DNA of 64,000 nt from an uncultured Lachnospiraceae bacterium (GTDB taxonomy: Bacteria > Bacillota > Clostridia > Lachnospirales > Lachnospiraceae), in NCBI GenBank assembly GCA_910585965.1, contig CAJUHH010000004.1, forward strand, positions 62,001 through 126,000. The letters run 5' to 3'. The translations under genes and the position numbers were made by a program. Below the pieces are notes generated by a model. The model worked only from the letters and a program-made list of their open reading frames with translations. It was not told where the DNA came from and did not search any database. Position 1 is the first letter of the stretch. Every line of letters begins with the position of its first letter. This document shows positions 8,595 through 17,336 of the stretch, piece by piece.

Positions 8595-9829
8595 ATATCT
8601 TTGTGATGGAGGAGGCTTCCCCTTACGATGGAGTCTGCTCCATATTTTTTGCGGATGGAATCCAGCGCCTGATCCAGCTTCTGCTGTTTGGTGGAAGGAA
8701 TCGCAGGGGTTATGGGGGAAGCGGCATCTGTGGAAGTGTTCCCCATATCAAAAAGGCTTAACTGGACTGGCTCGCCTTCCGACATCAGCCTGGAAGTACG
8801 GATGCCCAGAAGCCGTATAGGAGAGCCGTCCCATAGCTCATCGAAGAGATGGCAGGCATGTGCATAAATGATATCCGTGCTTTGAACCGGGGTCGGCAAA
8901 GTGAGCTGGTGGGAAACCCGGCGGAATGTGCTGTATTTGATTTCCGTGCTGACCATGCCGGCAGACTGATGAGAGGCCCTCAGCCTTCCGGCAACGCTTT
9001 CTGCCAGACGGAGCAAGGCGCGGCAGGCATCTTCTTTTGTAAGAGCATCTTCCTTCAAAGTAATGGAATTGCCGATGCCCTTCAAATCTGTAGGTTCTGT
9101 TATTACTTCGGATTCATCGATTCCGTTGGCATATTCCCAAAGCAGCGTGCCATGACTTTTTAAATGGGAGGCAAGAATGCAAGGATCTGTAGCTGCAAGA
9201 TCGCCGATGGAAATAATTTCAAGCTTGCGCAAGGTTTCTACGCTGGAACGGCCGCACATATAAAGGGAGGAAACGGGCAGGGGCCACATTTTTTCCCTGA
9301 TTTCTTCAGCATATAGGGTATGTACCAGATTTGGCTTCTTAAAATCAGAAGCCATTTTTGCAAGGACTTTTCGGTCGGAAATACCGATGTTTACCGTATA
9401 TCCAAATTTCTCATAAATAGAATCTTTGATTGCGACAGCGGCTGGAAAAGGCTTCCCATACCGGGCGGCCACGGACGTATAATCCATGTAGCATTCGTCC
9501 ACGCTGACCTGTTCGATATCCGGGCAAATGCCGGAAAGGAAATCCATCAACTGTTCCGAGCGCTGGTGGTAAAGGGAATGGTCAGGCGGATGAAGAACCA
9601 GATGGGGGCATTTCCGGAATGCATTGACGATAGGTTCTCCAGTTACGATGCCGAAGGCTTTTGCCGGGATAGACTTGGCAAGCACGACTCCATGGCGTTT
9701 CTCGATATCACCTCCAATAATCGAAGGAATTTCCCGCAGATCCGTATCCCTTCCTTTGGAAAGTTCGTCCAGAGCGCTCCAGCTTAAATAAGCGGAATTC
9801 ACATCAATATGAAAAATTATCCTGTCCAT
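8591..9829 (-). CDS. dinB: DNA polymerase IV (Y-family translesion polymerase)
   Basis: A 412-residue UmuC/DinB polymerase that copies past damaged bases. The palm carries FHIDVNSAYLSWSA (first catalytic Asp) and VSVDECYMDYT (Asp-Glu pair). A GISDRKVLAKMASDFKKPN segment and a C-terminal little-finger domain follow. Near the C-terminus QLSLFDMG is a canonical sliding-clamp binding motif; dnaE in this window carries the same QLSLFD core. The ATG at 9829 has an AGGGGGA ribosome site. The frame runs on upstream through the inverted-repeat element, but that part is not protein-like. A possible promoter (TACAAT at 9871-9866, TTGATT at 9895-9890) takes its -35 from the element's end. Confidence 0.93.
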   Translation of the reverse strand: MDRIIFHIDVNSAYLSWSALDELSKGRDTDLREIPSIIGGDIEKRHGVVLAKSIPAKAFGIVTGEPIVNAFRKCPHLVLHPPDHSLYHQRSEQLMDFLSGICPDIEQVSVDECYMDYTSVAARYGKPFPAAVAIKDSIYEKFGYTVNIGISDRKVLAKMASDFKKPNLVHTLYAEEIREKMWPLPVSSLYMCGRSSVETLRKLEIISIGDLAATDPCILASHLKSHGTLLWEYANGIDESEVITEPTDLKGIGNSITLKEDALTKEDACRALLRLAESVAGRLRASHQSAGMVSTEIKYSTFRRVSHQLTLPTPVQSTDIIYAHACHLFDELWDGSPIRLLGIRTSRLMSEGEPVQLSLFDMGNTSTDAASPITPAIPSTKQQKLDQALDSIRKKYGADSIVRGSLLHHKDI

Positions 9830-9886
9830 ATGCTTCCCCCTGAATTCATAAAATGATCGCTTTTTATTGTAACATATTTCTTCCGA

Positions 9887-10243
9887 GGAAATCAATTTTT
9901 GCAGAGGGCATGGTGTGCCGGGAGAGGGGGGAGCGGCGGCCGCCCGGAAAGGGTCTTGGCATGGGCCGGGATTTTCCGCTGGAACTCCCAATCAGATTTC
10001 ACTAATGAAATGGGAGAATATGTCCCAACCGGTCGGGTCGGAAAAAAAGGGCATCCGTGTCCTTTTTTTCTGAAATTGCCATTCATGGCAATTTTCCCTT
10101 AAGGGTTCGACCATTTCATAAGTGAAATTTCTGGTTGTACGCAACAGCGGAAAATCCCGGCCCATGCCAGGACCCTTTCCGGGCGGCCGCCGCTTCCTCC
10201 CCCCTCTCCCGGCACGCCATGCCCTCTGCAAAAATTGATTTCC
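9887..10243. repeat. Long inverted-repeat element A (shares its core with element C)
   Basis: A 357-bp structure. The left arm (9887-9980) and right arm (10146-10243) are complementary over about 94 bp, broken only by a 4-nt bulge and two transitions. The 165-bp core contains successive hairpins: TTTCACTAATGAAA (9997-10010), an A7/T7-flanked stem (10042-10069) resembling a bidirectional terminator, AATTGCCAT/ATGGCAATT (10073-10094), TTTCATAAGTGAAA (10114-10127) and GTTGTACGCAAC (10134-10145). The same core occurs at 30319-30496 in opposite orientation with different arms. It lies between divergent dinB and the M23 gene. No target duplication or open reading frame is convincing. Confidence 0.9.
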
Positions 10244-10261
10244 GTACAGGTAATCCATCCC

Positions 10262-10290
10262 TTTACAAGTAAAATAAATACTGCTAGAAT
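10262..10290 (+). promoter_or_regulatory. Putative promoter of the M23 peptidase gene
   Basis: TTTACA (10262-10267), 17 bp, TAGAAT (10285-10290), lying immediately to the right of element A and 53 bp before the start codon. Confidence 0.5.
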
Positions 10291-10342
10291 AAATCTGTTG
10301 CAAATTTATTACAAAATCAGAAACGGATCGAAGCTGCGGGAT

Positions 10343-11923
10343 ATGAAAAAATTAACGAAAAATTACAAACGATTACAAATAAGGGCGACGGAGATCGCTG
10401 TATTGGCAGTTATTACCTTTATTTTTTTTATGCCAGGATATATTAAGATTGAAAATACGGGAAACAATAAGTTTACATTACTTTTGAACGGAACCTATGT
10501 CGGGACGATAGGGGACGGTTCGGAAGCGGAGGAATATTTGAAACAGGCGCGCAGGCAGGCGGCTGGAGACGGCGAAGAGCTGGTGCTGATCGACAGCAAT
10601 CTGGAATGCGTGGGCGAGGAAGTATTCTGGGGGCATATCGACAGCGGGGAAACCGTTGTGGAGAATATGCGCAAGGTGCTGGAGGATAATGTAAAACATA
10701 CGTTGCATCGGTCTTATACGGTGAAAGTAAACGATTATACCGTGAATCTCGCCAGTAAGGAAGAAGTTCTTAAATTGCTGCGTTCTTCAATCGGCAGATA
10801 TGATACGGAGGGCGAGTACGATGTGGATCTGGTGCTGGATTCCACGAGGGAATTGAATGTACTAACTACCGAAGTAAGGTCGAAGGAGGAGCAGCAGGCG
10901 GAGGAAGAAGAGGAACAGGCTCTGGCATCGGTTGGCATTTTTAAGACGCTGGATGACATGTTTGAAGAAGTGGAACCTGCGGCGGAGAAGGATTTTTCCG
11001 ATTATGAGCTTGGCTTGGTTTCTCTGATGTTCGGGGACGAGGTAGAGGTGGTGGAGTCTTATCTTTCGGAAGAAGAACTTACGCCCATCGACGAGGCGAT
11101 CGGAGAGGTGACAAAGGATCAGGAGAAAAATCAGATTTACGAGGTGCAGCCCGGGGACTCCCTTTCCAAGATTGCGGTGGAAAATGATCTGACGGTGGAC
11201 AGGCTGGTCGAAATCAATGAAGCCATAGAAAATGAAAATTCCACAATTCGTGCCGGCGATGAAATTATTATAACCGTGCCGGAGCCGGAACTTTCGGTGG
11301 AACGGCAGGAAGAAGTATATTATGAAGAGGATTACGAAGCGGAAATCATTTACGTGGATAATGACGATTGGTATACGACGGAATCAAAGACTCTGCAGGA
11401 GCCTTCCGCAGGACATAGAAAAGTTGTGGCGGTAGTTTCGTACCGCAACGATATGGAGACAGCCAGAGAGATTGTAAAAGAAGAAGTAACCTATGAAGCG
11501 GTGCCGAAGATTGTGGAAAGGGGAACAAAAATCCCGCCCACTTATATCAAACCCATTTCAGGCGGAAGGCTTTCTTCCGGCTTTGGGAGAAGGAACAGGC
11601 CGACGAGGGGGGCAAGCACTTATCATAAGGGCATTGACTGGGCGACTCCGATCGGGACGGCTGTTATGGCATCTTCCGGCGGAACAGTGGCAAAAGCCGG
11701 ATGGGGCAGCGGTTATGGTTATGTAGTTTATATTAACCATGCGGACGGGAGGCAGACTCGTTACGGGCATCTGAGCAAAGTGCTTGTATCCGCAGGGCAG
11801 ACGGTATCCCAGGGGCAGAAGATTGCCTTAAGCGGCAATACGGGTATCAGCTCCGGGCCACATGTCCATTTTGAGATTTTGATCAATGGTTCACAGGTGA
11901 ATCCGTTAAAGTATCTGAACTGA
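10343..11923 (+). CDS. Membrane-anchored M23 metallopeptidase with LysM and G5 domains
   Basis: A 526-residue cell-wall endopeptidase that should cut peptide cross-bridges outside the membrane. An N-terminal membrane helix (AVLAVITFIFFMPGYI) is uncleaved or a signal anchor. A LysM domain follows (YEVQPGDSLSKIAVENDLTV), then a G5 domain (about YRNDMETAREIVKEEVTYEA). The C-terminal M23/LytM domain has the zinc ligands in TYHKGIDWATP (HxxxD), RYGHLSKV and GPHVHFEILI (HxH). All three metal motifs are intact. The ATG at 10343 follows a weak GCGGG site, and the frame upstream belongs to element A. murA follows with its own promoter, consistent with a peptidoglycan theme. Confidence 0.9.
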   Translation: MKKLTKNYKRLQIRATEIAVLAVITFIFFMPGYIKIENTGNNKFTLLLNGTYVGTIGDGSEAEEYLKQARRQAAGDGEELVLIDSNLECVGEEVFWGHIDSGETVVENMRKVLEDNVKHTLHRSYTVKVNDYTVNLASKEEVLKLLRSSIGRYDTEGEYDVDLVLDSTRELNVLTTEVRSKEEQQAEEEEEQALASVGIFKTLDDMFEEVEPAAEKDFSDYELGLVSLMFGDEVEVVESYLSEEELTPIDEAIGEVTKDQEKNQIYEVQPGDSLSKIAVENDLTVDRLVEINEAIENENSTIRAGDEIIITVPEPELSVERQEEVYYEEDYEAEIIYVDNDDWYTTESKTLQEPSAGHRKVVAVVSYRNDMETAREIVKEEVTYEAVPKIVERGTKIPPTYIKPISGGRLSSGFGRRNRPTRGASTYHKGIDWATPIGTAVMASSGGTVAKAGWGSGYGYVVYINHADGRQTRYGHLSKVLVSAGQTVSQGQKIALSGNTGISSGPHVHFEILINGSQVNPLKYLN

Positions 11924-11950
11924 TGAAAAGTGATTCGATGAAAAGAGGCA

Positions 11951-11978
11951 TTTACAAATGACATTTTTATGGTATAAT
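11951..11978 (+). promoter_or_regulatory. Promoter of murA
   Basis: TTTACA (11951-11956), 16 bp, TATAAT (11973-11978). The leader downstream is about 170 nt long. It contains a GCCGGGAA-CATT-TTCCCGGC hairpin (12116-12135) shortly before the ribosome site. Confidence 0.6.
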
Positions 11979-12157
11979 CATTAAGATGACACGTTGCAGA
12001 ATGCAGCGTTGTGATGAATGGAAAATAAGAATGTATTTTGTACTCCCGCAAACACATCGGCAGGAAAAGAGGCCGGGAAGTTCGGGCGGGGCAGTTGATA
12101 GGATAGAGAGCAAGGGCCGGGAACATTTTCCCGGCGGTATATGATAGAGGGTACACC

Positions 12158-13450
12158 ATGGAACAATTTGCGATTAAAGGTGGGAATCCGTTAGTCGGGG
12201 AAGTGGAGATAGGAGGCGCCAAGAATGCGGCGCTTGCTATTCTTGCAGCGGCAATTATGACGGATGAAACCGTATTGATAGAAAACATGCCGGATGTCCG
12301 CGATACCAATGTGCTGATCCAGGCAATGGAAAGCATTGGAGTGATTGTAAAGCGGATAGACAGGCATACGGTAAAGATCAATGCGTCCAATGTTCATGAC
12401 GTAGTGATAGAGGATGATTTTATAAAAAAGATCCGGGCATCCTATTATCTGCTGGGGGCTTTGCTTGGAAAGTATAAAAAAGCAGAAGTATCCCTGCCAG
12501 GCGGCTGTAATATCGGATTACGGCCGATTGACCAGCATATCAAAGGTTTCCGTGCGCTGGGCGCGGATGTGCGCATTGAGCATGGCATGATCATTACCGA
12601 TGCGGAGCATCTGAAAGGAAACCATGTCTATCTCGATGTCGTGTCTGTAGGAGCGACGATCAACGTCATGATGGCGGCAGCCATGGCAGAGGGAAAGACA
12701 ACGATCGAGAATGCGGCCAAGGAACCCCATGTGGTGGATCTGGCTAACTTTTTGAACAGCATGGGAGCGGATATCAAAGGGGCAGGGACGGACGTGATCC
12801 GTATCAAGGGAGTATCCAGGCTCCATGGGAGCGAATATGCGATTATTCCCGACCAGATCGAAGCCGGAACATTCATGTTTGCGGCGGCTGTTACGAAGGG
12901 CGATGTGACAGTGAAAAACGTAATCCCGAAGCATCTGGAATCCATCAGCGCGAAACTGCTGGAAATCGGATGCGAGGTGGAGGAGTCGGACGACGCAGTC
13001 CGCGTGGTGGCTTCCAAACCTTTGGGGCATACCCATGTAAAAACACTGCCTTATCCGGGCTTTCCGACGGATATGCAGCCGCAGATTGCTGTTACCTTGG
13101 GATTGTCTATGGGAACGAGCATCGTGACAGAGAGCATATTTGAAAATCGTTTCAAATATGTGGATGAGCTGACGAGGATGGGAGCGAGCATTAAGGTGGA
13201 AGGAAATACGGCCATCATAGACGGCGTAAAGAAATATACCGGAGCCAGTATTACGGCACCGGATCTGCGGGCCGGCGCGGCGCTTGTGATCGCGGGGCTG
13301 GCGGCAGAAGGAATTACGGTGGTGGATGATATCCGGTTTATACAGCGCGGATATGAAGACTTCCATCTGAAGCTGAAGGCGTTGGGAGCGCAGATTGAGT
13401 TGGTAAATACGGAGCGGGAGCTGCAAAAATTTAAATTGAAGGTTGGATAG
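12158..13450 (+). CDS. murA: UDP-N-acetylglucosamine 1-carboxyvinyltransferase
   Basis: First committed step of peptidoglycan synthesis: transfers enolpyruvate from PEP to UDP-GlcNAc in the cytoplasm; target of fosfomycin. At 430 residues it is full length. The catalytic cysteine is Cys117 in PGGCNIGLRPIDQH, so the fosfomycin-sensitive Cys form is present. The N-terminal GGNPLVGEVEIGGAKNAALA and the C-terminal DLRAGAALVIAGLAAEG segment are typical. Clostridia often carry two MurA paralogues; which one this is cannot be decided here. It has its own promoter and a terminator right after the stop. Confidence 0.96.
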   Translation: MEQFAIKGGNPLVGEVEIGGAKNAALAILAAAIMTDETVLIENMPDVRDTNVLIQAMESIGVIVKRIDRHTVKINASNVHDVVIEDDFIKKIRASYYLLGALLGKYKKAEVSLPGGCNIGLRPIDQHIKGFRALGADVRIEHGMIITDAEHLKGNHVYLDVVSVGATINVMMAAAMAEGKTTIENAAKEPHVVDLANFLNSMGADIKGAGTDVIRIKGVSRLHGSEYAIIPDQIEAGTFMFAAAVTKGDVTVKNVIPKHLESISAKLLEIGCEVEESDDAVRVVASKPLGHTHVKTLPYPGFPTDMQPQIAVTLGLSMGTSIVTESIFENRFKYVDELTRMGASIKVEGNTAIIDGVKKYTGASITAPDLRAGAALVIAGLAAEGITVVDDIRFIQRGYEDFHLKLKALGAQIELVNTERELQKFKLKVG

Positions 13451-13452
13451 TG

Positions 13453-13502
13453 AAAAATCCCCCTTGCGGCAGGGAATGCTTTCCTGCGGTGAGGGGGTTT
13501 TT
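13453..13502 (+). terminator. Terminator after murA
   Basis: Long imperfect stem (CCCCCT and GCAGG on one side, CCTGC and AGGGGG on the other) followed by five T. It separates murA from the next gene. Confidence 0.8.
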
Positions 13503-13535
13503 ATGCATAGGGGGAAAGCGAAGGAGGATGCGGAC

Positions 13536-14321
13536 ATGATGTATGTATTATTTTTTATGATTAGTTTTCTGGCTTCCATAGCGGGGGCCATCTGCGGCAT
13601 AGGGGGCGGCGTCATCATTAAGCCTTTGCTGGACTCTTTTGGCCTTATGGATGTAAAGACGATCAGTTTTTTGTCAGGCTGTACGGTTCTTGCCATGAGT
13701 ACATATTCTTTCGTGGTTTCCAAGATGAAAAAGGAATCCCTTGTGGATATGCGGATTGGAACGCCTCTCGCCGTGGGGGCGGCCATAGGAGGCGTTCTTG
13801 GAAAAAGTCTGTTTCAGACGCTGGTGAGTTCCTTTGACCAGAATTATGTGGGAGCGATCCAGGCGGGCTGCCTGTTCGCGGTAACTTTGGGAACGTTGGT
13901 TTATACCATATATAAAGCCAGGGTTAAAACGCTGCGGGTGACAAATCTTATCGTTTGTCTGCTGGTGGGTCTTGTTCTCGGCGTGATGTCTTCGTTTCTG
14001 GGCATAGGGGGAGGGCCGATCAACTTGGTAGTGCTGTTTTTCTTTTTTTCCATGCCAACCAAGACAGCGGCGCAGAATTCCTTGTATATTATACTGTTTT
14101 CCCAGATTACCAGTTTGTTGAATTCGATTGTTACCTCCACGGTTCCTGCTTTTTCCGTCGCGCTTCTTGTATTGATGGTGGCGGGGGGCATTCTGGGAGG
14201 CTTTTGTGGAAGAAAGATCAATAAAAAGATCGATGACCATAAGGTGGATCTTTTATTTATGGGCTTGATGATCGTCATTATCTTCATTAATATATATAAT
14301 ATGTACCGGTTTCTGGTTTGA
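13536..14321 (+). CDS. TauE/SafE family anion exporter
   Basis: A 261-residue polytopic membrane protein of the TauE/SafE (DUF81) family. Members export sulfite, sulfoacetate or related organosulfur anions, or import small anions. About eight hydrophobic helices are visible. The paired glycine-rich motifs AGAICGIGGGVIIKP (N-terminal half) and SSFLGIGGGPINLV (C-terminal half) mark the two family repeats. The ATG at 13536 follows AAGGAGG with correct spacing; an in-frame start at 13443 would lie inside the murA end and its terminator. Its neighbours are a sulfatase-maturase and a sulfatase system, which suggests release of sulfate or sulfite. A terminator separates it from the maturase, so the link is contextual. 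Confidence 0.85.
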   Translation: MMYVLFFMISFLASIAGAICGIGGGVIIKPLLDSFGLMDVKTISFLSGCTVLAMSTYSFVVSKMKKESLVDMRIGTPLAVGAAIGGVLGKSLFQTLVSSFDQNYVGAIQAGCLFAVTLGTLVYTIYKARVKTLRVTNLIVCLLVGLVLGVMSSFLGIGGGPINLVVLFFFFSMPTKTAAQNSLYIILFSQITSLLNSIVTSTVPAFSVALLVLMVAGGILGGFCGRKINKKIDDHKVDLLFMGLMIVIIFINIYNMYRFLV

Positions 14322-14341
14322 AAAGAAAACGGTGTGAAAAG

Positions 14342-14367
14342 AGGCGCTTCCGTATGGGAGCGCTTTT
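14342..14367 (+). terminator. Terminator after the TauE/SafE gene
   Basis: AGGCGCTTCC and GGGAGCGCTTTT form a near-perfect stem around GTAT, ending in four T. Confidence 0.75.
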
Positions 14368-14390
14368 GTGGACGAAAGGATGGGTAAATT

Positions 14391-15491
14391 ATGCCTGATA
14401 TCAGTGTGTTAATAAAACCGGCTTCCGGAATGTGCAATATGCAATGCAAATATTGTTTTTATTGCGATGAGATCAAAAACAGAGAAGTGGTGTCTTACGG
14501 GTTTATGACAGAAGAGACGCTGGAGAGGGTGATAGAAAAAGCGCTGGCTTTTTCGGATACTTCCTGTTCTTTCACATTCCAAGGAGGGGAACCTTGCCTG
14601 CGAGGGCTGGATTTTTTTAAAAAAGTGGTTTTGATGCAGGAAAAATACAATATAAAAGGAATATCTGTTTCCAACGCCATTCAGACAAACGGAATCTCCC
14701 TGGACAGGGAATGGGCCGGATTTCTGAAAGAGAATCATTTTCTGGCGGGGGTTTCTTTGGATGGAACCTCGTTTACCCATGACCGTTTTCGTGTGGACGT
14801 AAAAGGGGAAGGAACCTTTGGCCGGGTGGTTGCGGGAATTGAACTGTTGAAGGAATATGAGGTGGATTTTAATATTTTGACAGTGGTAAATGCCGTGACT
14901 GCGAAAAAGATTCCGCAGATTTATCATTTCTATAAACAAAAAGGTTATGACTATCTCCAGTTTATTCCATGTTTGAATCCGTTGGGAGGTGAAAAGGAGC
15001 GCTTTCCCTATACTCTTACGCCGAATGCGTATGGGCATTTTCTGAAAACTCTTTTCGACCTGTGGTATAACGACTGGAAAGAGGGAAATATCGTACATAT
15101 CCAGCAATTTGAGGAATATGTGAAAATGCTGCTTCTTATGCCGCCGGATGTGTGCGGCATGAGCGGGATATGTTCGTGCCAGCATGCGGTGGAAGCGGAC
15201 GGAGAGGTATATCCCTGTGATTTTTATGTGCTCGATGAATATAAGCTGGGAAATCTGAACGAAGTTTCCTTTAGAGAAATTAACGAAAGAAGAAAGGAAC
15301 TCCATTTTGTGGAGGATTCCGCCCGGATGCATGAGGACTGCAAGAGTTGCAAATATGCGTCAATCTGCAGGGGAGGATGCAGGCGGCATAGAAATCCGAA
15401 GAATTATTTTTGTGCATCCTATTATGATTTTTTTGACTATACGATTCACAGATTGGAGGAAATTGCCTTTTGGTATCAGAAAAATCACTAA
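14391..15491 (+). CDS. Anaerobic sulfatase-maturating enzyme (radical SAM, SPASM)
   Basis: Converts the active-site Cys or Ser of a sulfatase to formylglycine in the cytoplasm under anaerobic conditions. At 366 residues it matches the anSME family. The radical-SAM cluster ligands are C15, C19 and C22 in GMCNMQCKYCFYC. The SAM-binding GGEP motif appears as FTFQGGEPCLRGLDFF. The C-terminal SPASM domain has CGMSGICSCQHAVEADGEVY and CKSCKYASICRGGC, enough cysteines for two auxiliary 4Fe-4S clusters. The sulfatase encoded at 18851-20203 carries a CxPxR motif and is the obvious substrate, three genes downstream. Confidence 0.94.
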   Translation: MPDISVLIKPASGMCNMQCKYCFYCDEIKNREVVSYGFMTEETLERVIEKALAFSDTSCSFTFQGGEPCLRGLDFFKKVVLMQEKYNIKGISVSNAIQTNGISLDREWAGFLKENHFLAGVSLDGTSFTHDRFRVDVKGEGTFGRVVAGIELLKEYEVDFNILTVVNAVTAKKIPQIYHFYKQKGYDYLQFIPCLNPLGGEKERFPYTLTPNAYGHFLKTLFDLWYNDWKEGNIVHIQQFEEYVKMLLLMPPDVCGMSGICSCQHAVEADGEVYPCDFYVLDEYKLGNLNEVSFREINERRKELHFVEDSARMHEDCKSCKYASICRGGCRRHRNPKNYFCASYYDFFDYTIHRLEEIAFWYQKNH

Positions 15492-15575
15492 ATATATTTT
15501 GCGCATAAAAATTTTATCTTTCAAAATCACCAATTATTCTTAATAAACTAGACAAGATTTGTGAAAAACAGACTA

Positions 15576-15665
15576 TTTCGTACAACTTTATGAAAAAAGT
15601 ATGGAAAGTTGTTGAGAGGGGAAATGGGATTATGATATATTGAAGCCATATCAAGATGTACGAAA
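15576..15665 (+). promoter_or_regulatory. Promoter of the tctCBA-sulfatase unit flanked by inverted operator half-sites
   Basis: TTGAGA (15612-15617), 18 bp, TATATT (15636-15641) is the likely promoter. It is bracketed by TTTCGTACAA at 15576-15585 and its reverse, TGTACGAAA, at 15657-15665. These half-sites resemble the GTACAA-type halves bound by AraR-like GntR/LacI regulators. Such a regulator is encoded at the end of the unit, so autoregulated repression, possibly by looping, is a reasonable inference. Confidence 0.5.
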
Positions 15666-15709
15666 CACTGCAGGGATCGTAAGTTTATTATGAAAAAGGA
15701 GATGGGAAG

Positions 15710-16675
15710 ATGAAGAAAAGATTATTAAGTGGTATTTTGGGTCTTACGATGGCGGTCGGGCTGCTGACAGGGTGCGGCGGCAGCAAGACAGCGAGCTGGA
15801 CTGTGACCTGTCCGTGGGCTCCGTCGGGGGTTGCGGCGATGGTAAGCCAGAAGGCGGCGGCCATGTCAACCAATTATTCCGAAAATATTATTCTCGTGGC
15901 GGACGCGATCAAAGGGGATGCGGCTACGGTGAATACATGGGTGGCGGATACGAAGGCGAATGATACCGAGCTGGTATTTGCCGGAGAAGGCCTGTTCTCC
16001 ATTACTTCGATTCTCGATCCGGCAAAGCTGCAATTTACATATGATGATTTTGTATTCGTGGAAAATCTGTATTCATCCGTATTCGTTATGTCGGCGGATG
16101 CAAGTCTGAATATAAAGAATATCAATGATTTGGATGCATATGCTTCAGGGGCTGATGAGATCAGCGTGGCAGCTAACGGGGCGACGGGTTCGGAAGCTTT
16201 TCTGGCGGCGGCTCTTTTCGGGTCTATGGGTTATGGGGATAAACTGAAAATTACGCCCTATAGTTCCGCGGCGGAAGCGGCACAGGCAGTAGCGAGAGGC
16301 GAAACCAATTTCGCGGTTTCCCATCAGTCACAGATACTGGAAACTTACCAGCAGGGCGGCGTTACAATCGTATGCGCTTTTGACGGCGAAGATATTGCAG
16401 AGGGCGATTTTGCAGGAGTAGAAGGCGTAGGAAAATATGGCTATCCGTATTTCCGCAACCGTTGCTTTATCCTTGCCCGCTCTGGAACCAAAGCGGAAAC
16501 GGTGGCTGAGTTAAAGAAACTGTATGACGATATTCTTGCGGACAGTGAGATGGCGAGCTGGTTAAGCGATACGATGATGCTGGAAGTGGATACGATGAGT
16601 GAGGCGGATGTTCAGGAACATATACAGAACGTGCAGAACATCGTAAATGAATATTATGATATCGTAGTAGGCTGA
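15710..16675 (+). CDS. tctC: Tripartite tricarboxylate transporter substrate-binding lipoprotein (TctC-like)
   Basis: Extracellular solute-binding protein of a TTT-family secondary transporter. The N-terminus is a lipoprotein signal: MKKR, a hydrophobic stretch, then LLTGCGG with Cys at residue 22. The mature part is a two-lobe TctC/BUG-type fold of about 300 residues, with TWTVTCPWAP-like and ANGATGSEA segments in places where BUG proteins bind carboxylate ligands. BUG proteins bind small carboxylates and related anions, and the ligand here is unknown. tctB and tctA follow. A hairpin between this gene and tctB may keep the binding protein in excess. Confidence 0.85.
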   Translation: MKKRLLSGILGLTMAVGLLTGCGGSKTASWTVTCPWAPSGVAAMVSQKAAAMSTNYSENIILVADAIKGDAATVNTWVADTKANDTELVFAGEGLFSITSILDPAKLQFTYDDFVFVENLYSSVFVMSADASLNIKNINDLDAYASGADEISVAANGATGSEAFLAAALFGSMGYGDKLKITPYSSAAEAAQAVARGETNFAVSHQSQILETYQQGGVTIVCAFDGEDIAEGDFAGVEGVGKYGYPYFRNRCFILARSGTKAETVAELKKLYDDILADSEMASWLSDTMMLEVDTMSEADVQEHIQNVQNIVNEYYDIVVG

Positions 16676-16688
16676 TCAAAACCTTTTC

Positions 16689-16726
16689 ATGGGATGGACG
16701 GGACTGGATAGGACTGCCCATCCCAT
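16689..16726 (+). promoter_or_regulatory. Intra-operon hairpin between tctC and tctB
   Basis: ATGGGATGG and CCATCCCAT form a perfect 9-bp stem with a 20-nt loop and an AT-rich but not T-only tail. It is probably an mRNA stabiliser or partial terminator that sets higher expression of the binding protein. Confidence 0.5.
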
Positions 16727-16790
16727 TTATTTCACATAAGGATGTCTGGCGAAGCCTGGCATCCGTTGTTTGGGAAAGGAGTCCGTGTAT

Positions 16791-17318
16791 ATGAAGGAAA
16801 AACAAAGCTGGATGGACCGGCTGGACGAAAAAAGGGATGCGATAGGCCGGAAACTTTCGGAAAAAGAAATAAAACTGCCTGTGGATCTTGTGACAGGAGT
16901 TTTTTTCCTGCTGTTGGGAGCGGTGATCTTGGCAGTTATGCCAAGTCAGGTTCCGGTGTCGGATACGGATGTAGTGAACGGACGGGCGTTTCCGACGCTG
17001 TTGATGGTAGTTATGATGATATGCAGCGGTATGGTTCTGGCGAAAGAGTTATACCAAATTTTTGTAAAAAAAATGCCGCCTGCTACAAAGAATATTAATT
17101 TATTGGTAGAAGTGAAGGCGTTGGAAATTTTGGCAATATTGCTGTTGACATATGTGATTTGCCGGGTGATGGATCTGTTTGTCATCGGAGCCATTTTCTG
17201 CAGCCTTGCTTTTCTTGTTTATTTCCGCTGTCGGAAGGTGAGCTATTATGCAATTACTCTGACGATGGCAGTACTCATATGGGTTGCGTTCCGTTTTGGA
17301 CTCAACGTAAACTTTTAA
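16791..17318 (+). CDS. tctB: Tripartite tricarboxylate transporter small membrane subunit (TctB-like)
   Basis: A 175-residue protein with four predicted membrane helices (around PVDLVTGVFFLLLGAVILAV, FPTLLMVVMMICSGMVLA, LEILAILLLTYVICRV and YAITLTMAVLIWVAFRF). This is the TctB topology of TTT transporters, whose small subunit pairs with TctA. The charged N-terminus is longer than in many homologues. The ATG at 16791 follows an AAAGGAG site; an in-frame TTG further upstream is unlikely. tctA begins 18 bp after the stop, so the genes are co-transcribed. Confidence 0.8.
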   Translation: MKEKQSWMDRLDEKRDAIGRKLSEKEIKLPVDLVTGVFFLLLGAVILAVMPSQVPVSDTDVVNGRAFPTLLMVVMMICSGMVLAKELYQIFVKKMPPATKNINLLVEVKALEILAILLLTYVICRVMDLFVIGAIFCSLAFLVYFRCRKVSYYAITLTMAVLIWVAFRFGLNVNF

Positions 17319-17336
17319 GGGAGGGAGGTATTGAAT

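Noticed and set aside
9899..10303. Short open frames within element A and its arms
   Set aside because: They arise from the GC-rich inverted arms. Both strands give mirrored, low-complexity peptides, and none has a ribosome site or a recognisable domain.
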